From Verrucomicrobiales bacterium (GTDB taxonomy: Bacteria; Verrucomicrobiota; Verrucomicrobiia; Verrucomicrobiales; V1-33), in assembly GCA_018003315.1 (NCBI GenBank), contig JAGNEJ010000013.1:1-64000 (forward strand): a stretch of 64,000 bases of DNA, in the 5' to 3' direction. Positions within the stretch are counted from its first letter, which is position 1; the number at the start of each line of letters is the position of its first letter. Shown here piece by piece: positions 60,000 through 64,000 of this stretch. The notes beneath the pieces are model-generated. The model saw nothing but the letters and a program-made list of their open reading frames with translations. It ran no database searches and was not told the origin of the DNA. A program made the translations under genes and the position numbers.

Positions 60000-60725
60000 A
60001 TGAAGTCATTCAGCAAAACTTACTTCCCTGCCGCGGTGTTCTGCCTCAGCGGTTTCGTATCCCCGGTGACGGCAACCACCATCACTTTTCCCACCGGGTT
60101 TGGAAACAACACGCAACTCTCCACGGCGGTGGGGGCCAACTACGGTTCCAATGCGGCGGCGAATGGCAACGGCATCGTCACCACGGACGGCACCGGCACC
60201 ACGCCGGATATCGCCCTGGCATGGGCACCCATCGGTGTGAATGGCCCAGGAGGCAACACTCTGGAAATTCACAGTTCGGTCACGTTCCAGAATGCCGGCT
60301 TCACCGTGCCCATCCTCCAACTGGACATGGATGCGCAGAGCGGGGTGTTTCCTCCAGACCCCACGGTCACCTTCAGCGTGGCCAACGGGGCCAGTCTGAT
60401 GCTGAACTCGGTGGAGATCGGCAATGCTTCTGATCAGACCGAACCGGCGTATAGCTGGGAGCTTACCCTGACCCGCCAATCAGACAGCCAGGTAGTGGGC
60501 ACGTGGAATACGGGGCCAATGGTGGCGACCAACCGTGTCACGATCAATTTCAATTTTACTGGCACTGCGGACGAAGATTATGTGCTCCGGTTCGACGACG
60601 GCGGAGCCAACCGCATCCGCACCGGCATCGACAACCTGAGCTTCAGTCAGGTTCCGGAACCGTCAGGAACCGCCCTCAGCGCGCTGGGCCTTGCAGCCTT
60701 GGCAGCACGCCGTCGGAGGGCGTAA
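60000..60725 (+). CDS. PEP-CTERM sorting-signal exoprotein
   Basis: A 241-residue secreted protein: signal MKSFSKTYFPAAVFCLSGFV to about residue 25, then a Thr/Asn/Gly-rich beta region without cysteines (TFPTGFGNNTQLSTAVGANY; VTFSVANGASLMLNSVEIG). The C-terminal signal PEPSGTALSALGLAALAARR is a PEP-CTERM type tail. It shares this tail type with the protein at 27360 but not the body. Probably a surface or matrix protein. The upstream frame to 59673 is not part of it; ATG at 60000 starts the signal peptide. Confidence 0.87.
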   Translation: MKSFSKTYFPAAVFCLSGFVSPVTATTITFPTGFGNNTQLSTAVGANYGSNAAANGNGIVTTDGTGTTPDIALAWAPIGVNGPGGNTLEIHSSVTFQNAGFTVPILQLDMDAQSGVFPPDPTVTFSVANGASLMLNSVEIGNASDQTEPAYSWELTLTRQSDSQVVGTWNTGPMVATNRVTINFNFTGTADEDYVLRFDDGGANRIRTGIDNLSFSQVPEPSGTALSALGLAALAARRRRA

Positions 60726-60754
60726 TTTTCTGGGGCCATCGGAGTCGGTTGCTT

Positions 60755-60938
60755 GTCATTGATTCGCGCTCTTGCGGCCGGTGATGTTTCGGGCCTTCAG
60801 CCCTCACCATCCATTGGTTGCGGCAACGCCTGGGGACCGTGTCCGTTCGTGATGCTGAGCACGGTAGGTGCGAAACACCCGGTGCGACGCGGATCGCGCA
60901 CTGTCGTTCGCAAAACCCCAAAAGCGCGAATCAATGAC
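60755..60938. mobile_element. 184-bp MITE-like element with 20-bp terminal inverted repeats
   Basis: GTCATTGATTCGCGCTCTTG (60755-60774) pairs with the reverse complement of 60919-60938, which differs at one base (TTTTG instead of CTCTTG at the inner end). The 184-bp unit encodes no protein; it contains an inner GGGC-CTTCA-GCCC hairpin near 60790. It fits a non-autonomous palindromic element located between the PEP-CTERM gene and the next gene. Only one copy is in the window. Confidence 0.7.
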
Positions 60939-61042
60939 TCCGAAAGGTCTTCGCACCTCCCTGAAGGTCCCGCATTTCCTGGTTGGCATTGGCCGTGGCC
61001 GGCGGCAGGGTGCCGGATTGCCATCTGGTCCCTGTTCCTGAC

Positions 61043-61876
61043 ATGATTGCCATGCGCCAGTTTCTTGGAATTTTCCGCGTCTGGATGGCGGTGGCATGGG
61101 GGTGTGCGGTTTCGGGAGTTGTGATTGCGGACGATGCTTCAATGCCGCTCCGCTCAGCGGCGGAACTGGCGGGGCAGTTGGCGGGAGGAGGCAGGCAGGG
61201 TTCGGCGTTTGTGCGGCTGCGCGTTGAAGTTCGGCAGCTTGCCGCGAAATCCCGTTTGGTGTTGCAAGTTCAGGTCAAATCACGCCGCAGTCCGGCACGG
61301 ACCGAACTGGTTTACCAGGTACTCTGGCCGAAGGAACGCAAAGGCGAGGCCATTTTGCTGACAAGGGTCGGCGGTGCGGCACCATCCGGGACCCGTCTGG
61401 TCCCACCGTCCGGCGCGCAACCAATGGCGGCCTCGGCATTTGCGAACCGCCTTTTCGGAACGGATCTGTTGCTGGCAGACCTTATCGAAGAGCACTTTGG
61501 CTGGAAACACCAGAACCTGGCGGGAACGGAAGAGATCGACGGCATCCGCTGTGACATTCTTGAGTCGCGCCCGGGAAAGGGAGAGTGGGCGGGGTGTGCC
61601 ACAGTGCGCAGTTGGATCGACCCGCGGCGCCTCGTTCCCATGCGCATCGAAAAGTATTCCAGCAGCGGCCAGTTGCTCCGCCGCATCGACACCCTGAAAG
61701 TGGTCAGGCAGGATGGCTGGCATTTTCCCGCTAGATTTCTGGTGCGTCAGTCTGGTCAGGATTCTGAAAGCGAGTTTGAAGCGGTGCGGGGTGAGAGGGG
61801 CGTGACCTTTGCGGACGAAGACTTTACCGCGCAGGGGCTTGGGCGGCTGGATCCGCCGCGTTCCGGCGGGGAATGA
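61043..61876 (+). CDS. LolA-like outer-membrane lipoprotein-sorting family protein
   Basis: About 277 residues, exported (signal MRQFLGIFRVWMAVAWGC to about residue 30). The body fits the LolA/LolB-like superfamily (Uncharacterised protein TP0789 group): AFVRLRVEVRQLAAKSRLVL, then ARTELVYQVLWPKERKGEAI, LADLIEEHFGWKHQNLAG, EIDGIRCDILESRPG and RSWIDPRRLVPMRIEKYSSS. Such proteins occur with RND-type exporters, but no exporter gene is adjacent. An earlier frame (60983) is open; Met at 61043 or 61052 begins the signal peptide. Confidence 0.65.
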   Translation: MIAMRQFLGIFRVWMAVAWGCAVSGVVIADDASMPLRSAAELAGQLAGGGRQGSAFVRLRVEVRQLAAKSRLVLQVQVKSRRSPARTELVYQVLWPKERKGEAILLTRVGGAAPSGTRLVPPSGAQPMAASAFANRLFGTDLLLADLIEEHFGWKHQNLAGTEEIDGIRCDILESRPGKGEWAGCATVRSWIDPRRLVPMRIEKYSSSGQLLRRIDTLKVVRQDGWHFPARFLVRQSGQDSESEFEAVRGERGVTFADEDFTAQGLGRLDPPRSGGE

Positions 61877-61942
61877 ATGCGGACGGGAATTGCCAGCCGG
61901 TCGCCCCTTGCGGCGGTACGGGATTTTGACTAGAATCGCCCC

Positions 61943-62524
61943 ATGATTGCGAAAACAGCGCTCATTCTGGCCGGTGCGGTCCTGCTGGCAGCGGGATCGC
62001 TGGGGCAGTCGGCACGGGCCGGGGAAACACCGGAGAAACCATCGGTGAAAAAATCCGCACCGTGGAGCGCCTATCACAATCCGCGGTTTGGATTCGACCT
62101 TCCGGTGCCGCCCGGACTGAAGGCGCAGCGCGACCCTGACAATGGAGGCGGACGCACCTATGTTTCTGCGGACGGGGCGTTTTCATTGAGCGCCTGGGGA
62201 GCATTCAACGTGGATGAAGCCATCACCGGCCTGGAGGCACAATGGAAGGAGGAACTGGCCCGCGAGGGGAGAACGGTGACCTACAAGAAAAAGGGCGATG
62301 TCTGGTTTGTGGTGTCAGGTGAAACCAAGGACGGCAGGGAATTTTATGAGAAACGGTTTGTGAAGGGTGACCACTATGCCGGATTTTCCATCACCTATCC
62401 CAAAGCGCGGCTCGCCGAATTTCAGGCGTGGGTGGAGCGGGTCGAGAAGGAATTCAAAGCGAATCTCGGACAGGGAATCGACCGCATCGAGAAGGAACCG
62501 CCCACAAAGCCCGTCGGGAAATAG
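61943..62524 (+). CDS. hypothetical secreted protein
   Basis: A 193-residue protein with a clear signal peptide (MIAKTALILAGAVLLAAGSL, cut near ARA). The core WSAYHNPRFGFDLPVPPGL, then GRTYVSADGAFSLSAWGAFN, is a single small beta domain that I associate with uncharacterised secreted proteins in Alphaproteobacteria and others; no name is assigned here. The C-terminal helix RLAEFQAWVERVEKEFKANL is amphipathic. It lies 66 nt after the LolA-like gene and 24 nt before the CPBP gene, so the three may form a unit. Confidence 0.7.
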   Translation: MIAKTALILAGAVLLAAGSLGQSARAGETPEKPSVKKSAPWSAYHNPRFGFDLPVPPGLKAQRDPDNGGGRTYVSADGAFSLSAWGAFNVDEAITGLEAQWKEELAREGRTVTYKKKGDVWFVVSGETKDGREFYEKRFVKGDHYAGFSITYPKARLAEFQAWVERVEKEFKANLGQGIDRIEKEPPTKPVGK

Positions 62525-62548
62525 GCGGACGGCATCCGTTAGCACCGC

Positions 62549-63913
62549 ATGGTTTCCCCTTCAGCGCCGCCGGAATTGCCGCCTCCACTGCCCCACATCC
62601 ATCATGCCGGCTGGGGAAGCGGCATCGCTTGGCTGGTGCTGCTGGCCGGCATGGCGCTGGCGATCGGGTCGCACTTCAGGCGTCAGGCGAATGCAGCGGC
62701 CAAACCAGCATCCGGGGTGGACGTTCCATTTGAAATGATGGCCCGCTATGTGGTGGGAGCCGCCAGCCTGCCGGGCATGAAGGCCGGCAGTCCGCAGATG
62801 GAGCAGCTGCTGAAGCAGGCGCAGACGGCAGCCGGAGCCAGGGGGCCCTCGTCTGAATTTCGCGGGGAACTGCTGCGCTCGTATTTGTCAGCAACCTGGC
62901 CCGCGGATGAGACGATGCAGCGTCTGGTGCAGCGAGACGCTTCGCTGCGGGATGACTGGCAGACGGTGCAGGCACTGCGCGATGGCCACTGCCGCGCGGA
63001 AGACTGGGAATCATTCCACCACCGCCACGGCTGGGTGGCAAAACTGCCCAGGGCTCTGGCGCTGCCGGCCGGGGACTCCTTCGCAAAAGACATTGCGGAC
63101 GATGCCACCCGCACCCTGATGGTGGTGGGTGGCGGTGGATTGCTGGCCATGGCGGCCGCCGTGGGAGGATTGGTGGTGCTGATTGTCTGGCTGGTCGGTG
63201 TGAAGAAAGGCCGGCATGTTCCGGTGTTTTACGGAGTGGCTCCCGGCATGGGAGCGCCCTTTCTGGAAGGGATGGCGTGGTATTTCGCAGGCATGATCCT
63301 GATTCCTTCCGCCCTGGTGCATTGGATTGGGGCGCAGTGGCCGTGGTGGGCAAAGCTGGCACCGGGCGTCGTCGGCGTCCTGACAGGATTTCTCTGGCCG
63401 CGCTGGCGCGGAATCCCCCGCGAGGTCTGGAAACATGTTGCGGGGTGGCATCTGGGGCGCGGATTCTGGCGCGAGGCCGGCTGCGGTGCGCTGGGCTGGC
63501 TGGCTTCCCTGCCGGTGCTGGCGGCGGGCATCATCCTGACCAATTACTTGATGAAGGCATCCGGCGAGACGGTGTCGCATCCCATCTACGAATGGCTGGG
63601 CGGCTCCAGGGGGATGAAGTGGCTGGCTTTCCTGCTGGCGGTGCTGTGGGCTCCGGTCACCGAAGAAATGATGTTTCGCGGACTGCTCTTTCCGGGTATT
63701 TCCGCCCGGCTGCCCTGGTGGGCGGCGGCGCTGCTGTCCTCGTTTATTTTCGCGGCCATTCATCCGCAGGGGTGGCTGGGACTGCCCGTGCTCATGGTCA
63801 TTGCGATGATGCTGAGCATCCTGCGCCGGTGGCGCGGCAGCCTGGTGGCGCCGATGACCGCCCATGCCTGCAACAACGGAACCCTGCTGCTGCTGTTTCT
63901 GCTGGCGGTGTAA
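62549..63913 (+). CDS. CPBP-family intramembrane protease
   Basis: A 454-residue membrane protein. Residues about 240-454 hold the CPBP (Abi/CAAX-type) domain with its three motifs: the Glu-Glu-x3-Arg motif in TEEMMFRGLLFPG near residue 372, FIFAAIHPQG (Phe-x3-His) near 402, and the HACNN box near the C-terminus. The first 200 residues form a soluble region after one N-terminal helix and are not recognised. These proteins are glutamic-type endopeptidases that process prenylated or secreted peptides, or give immunity to bacteriocins. The N-terminal extension is unusual for the family. Confidence 0.85.
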   Translation: MVSPSAPPELPPPLPHIHHAGWGSGIAWLVLLAGMALAIGSHFRRQANAAAKPASGVDVPFEMMARYVVGAASLPGMKAGSPQMEQLLKQAQTAAGARGPSSEFRGELLRSYLSATWPADETMQRLVQRDASLRDDWQTVQALRDGHCRAEDWESFHHRHGWVAKLPRALALPAGDSFAKDIADDATRTLMVVGGGGLLAMAAAVGGLVVLIVWLVGVKKGRHVPVFYGVAPGMGAPFLEGMAWYFAGMILIPSALVHWIGAQWPWWAKLAPGVVGVLTGFLWPRWRGIPREVWKHVAGWHLGRGFWREAGCGALGWLASLPVLAAGIILTNYLMKASGETVSHPIYEWLGGSRGMKWLAFLLAVLWAPVTEEMMFRGLLFPGISARLPWWAAALLSSFIFAAIHPQGWLGLPVLMVIAMMLSILRRWRGSLVAPMTAHACNNGTLLLLFLLAV

Positions 63914-64000
63914 AGGCGGACAAGTCCGCACTCCCTGACCGCCAACGCAAAGACGGAGGAGGCGCTTTCCCGGGTGGCGCAGATGCCGGAAACGGCCACC
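63914..64000. other. window end: palindrome then unassigned sequence
   Basis: GCGGAC-AA-GTCCGC (63915-63928) is a perfect 6-bp dyad directly after the CPBP stop, without a T-run. The remaining 70 nt carry no start codon or motif that supports a gene. Confidence 0.4.

Noticed and set aside
1-64000. CRISPR array, rRNA or tRNA genes
   Set aside because: No regularly spaced repeats, no rRNA-like conserved blocks and no complete cloverleaf were found by reading both strands; a tRNAscan/Infernal run would be decisive.

Overview
The window is GC-rich bacterial chromosome that most likely comes from a Verrucomicrobiota (PVC-group) organism. The signs are a DUF1501 plus DUF1553/heme-motif protein pair, two secreted proteins with short PEP-CTERM-like tails ending in an arginine run, palindromic dispersed-repeat remnants, and many eukaryote-like domains (Hanks kinase, SET, alpha-2-macroglobulin, VIT/VWA, kelch). 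This placement rests on gene content only; no rRNA or tRNA gene was seen.

Left part (1-16923). The window opens with the last two domains of a group II intron directly in front of a SIS-domain gene, then a decayed DUF4338-like fragment. A DUF1501/DUF1553 pair and tyrS follow on the minus strand. From 7615 to 16923 lies a respiratory block: a SCO lipoprotein, an azurin-like lipoprotein and heme O synthase (opposite strand), then a tight six-gene plus-strand operon. That operon holds a heme-copper-oxidase-like paralogue, a 47-residue membrane peptide, a CuA subunit II, a subunit I whose CuB histidine is followed at +4 by Gln instead of Tyr, a membrane-anchored SCO, and a cytochrome b/ferredoxin/MvhD-like fusion. 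It may be a NO reductase or an unusual terminal oxidase with its own electron-input module, and is the most interesting system here.

Middle part (17148-41166). A prepilin; an eboC-eboD-Gfo/Idh operon; ilvN; an arabinose-5-phosphate isomerase; an HU-family protein next to a SET-domain methyltransferase; two small membrane proteins followed by two PilT-type ATPases; a PEP-CTERM protein; and a minus-strand unit made of a 2269-residue Ser/Thr kinase with a giant alanine-rich coiled coil, a lipoprotein and a SulP transporter. argS and a two-gene envelope unit (L,D-transpeptidase and DUF1460) follow.

Right part (41410-64000). A very large alpha-2-macroglobulin-like protein with an intact thioester motif; moaA; a BamE-like lipoprotein; a GHMP kinase downstream of purK; and a MerR regulator plus VIT/VWA protein under a consensus promoter that predicts a leaderless mRNA. 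Next come a mobile-element scar (IS4-type remnant), a possible toxin-antitoxin-like nucleotidyltransferase pair, a VC0807-family/RmlD pair, a coiled-coil protein, a NanM-like kelch protein, a second PEP-CTERM protein, a MITE-like element with 20-bp terminal inverted repeats, and three envelope genes ending in a CPBP-family membrane protease.
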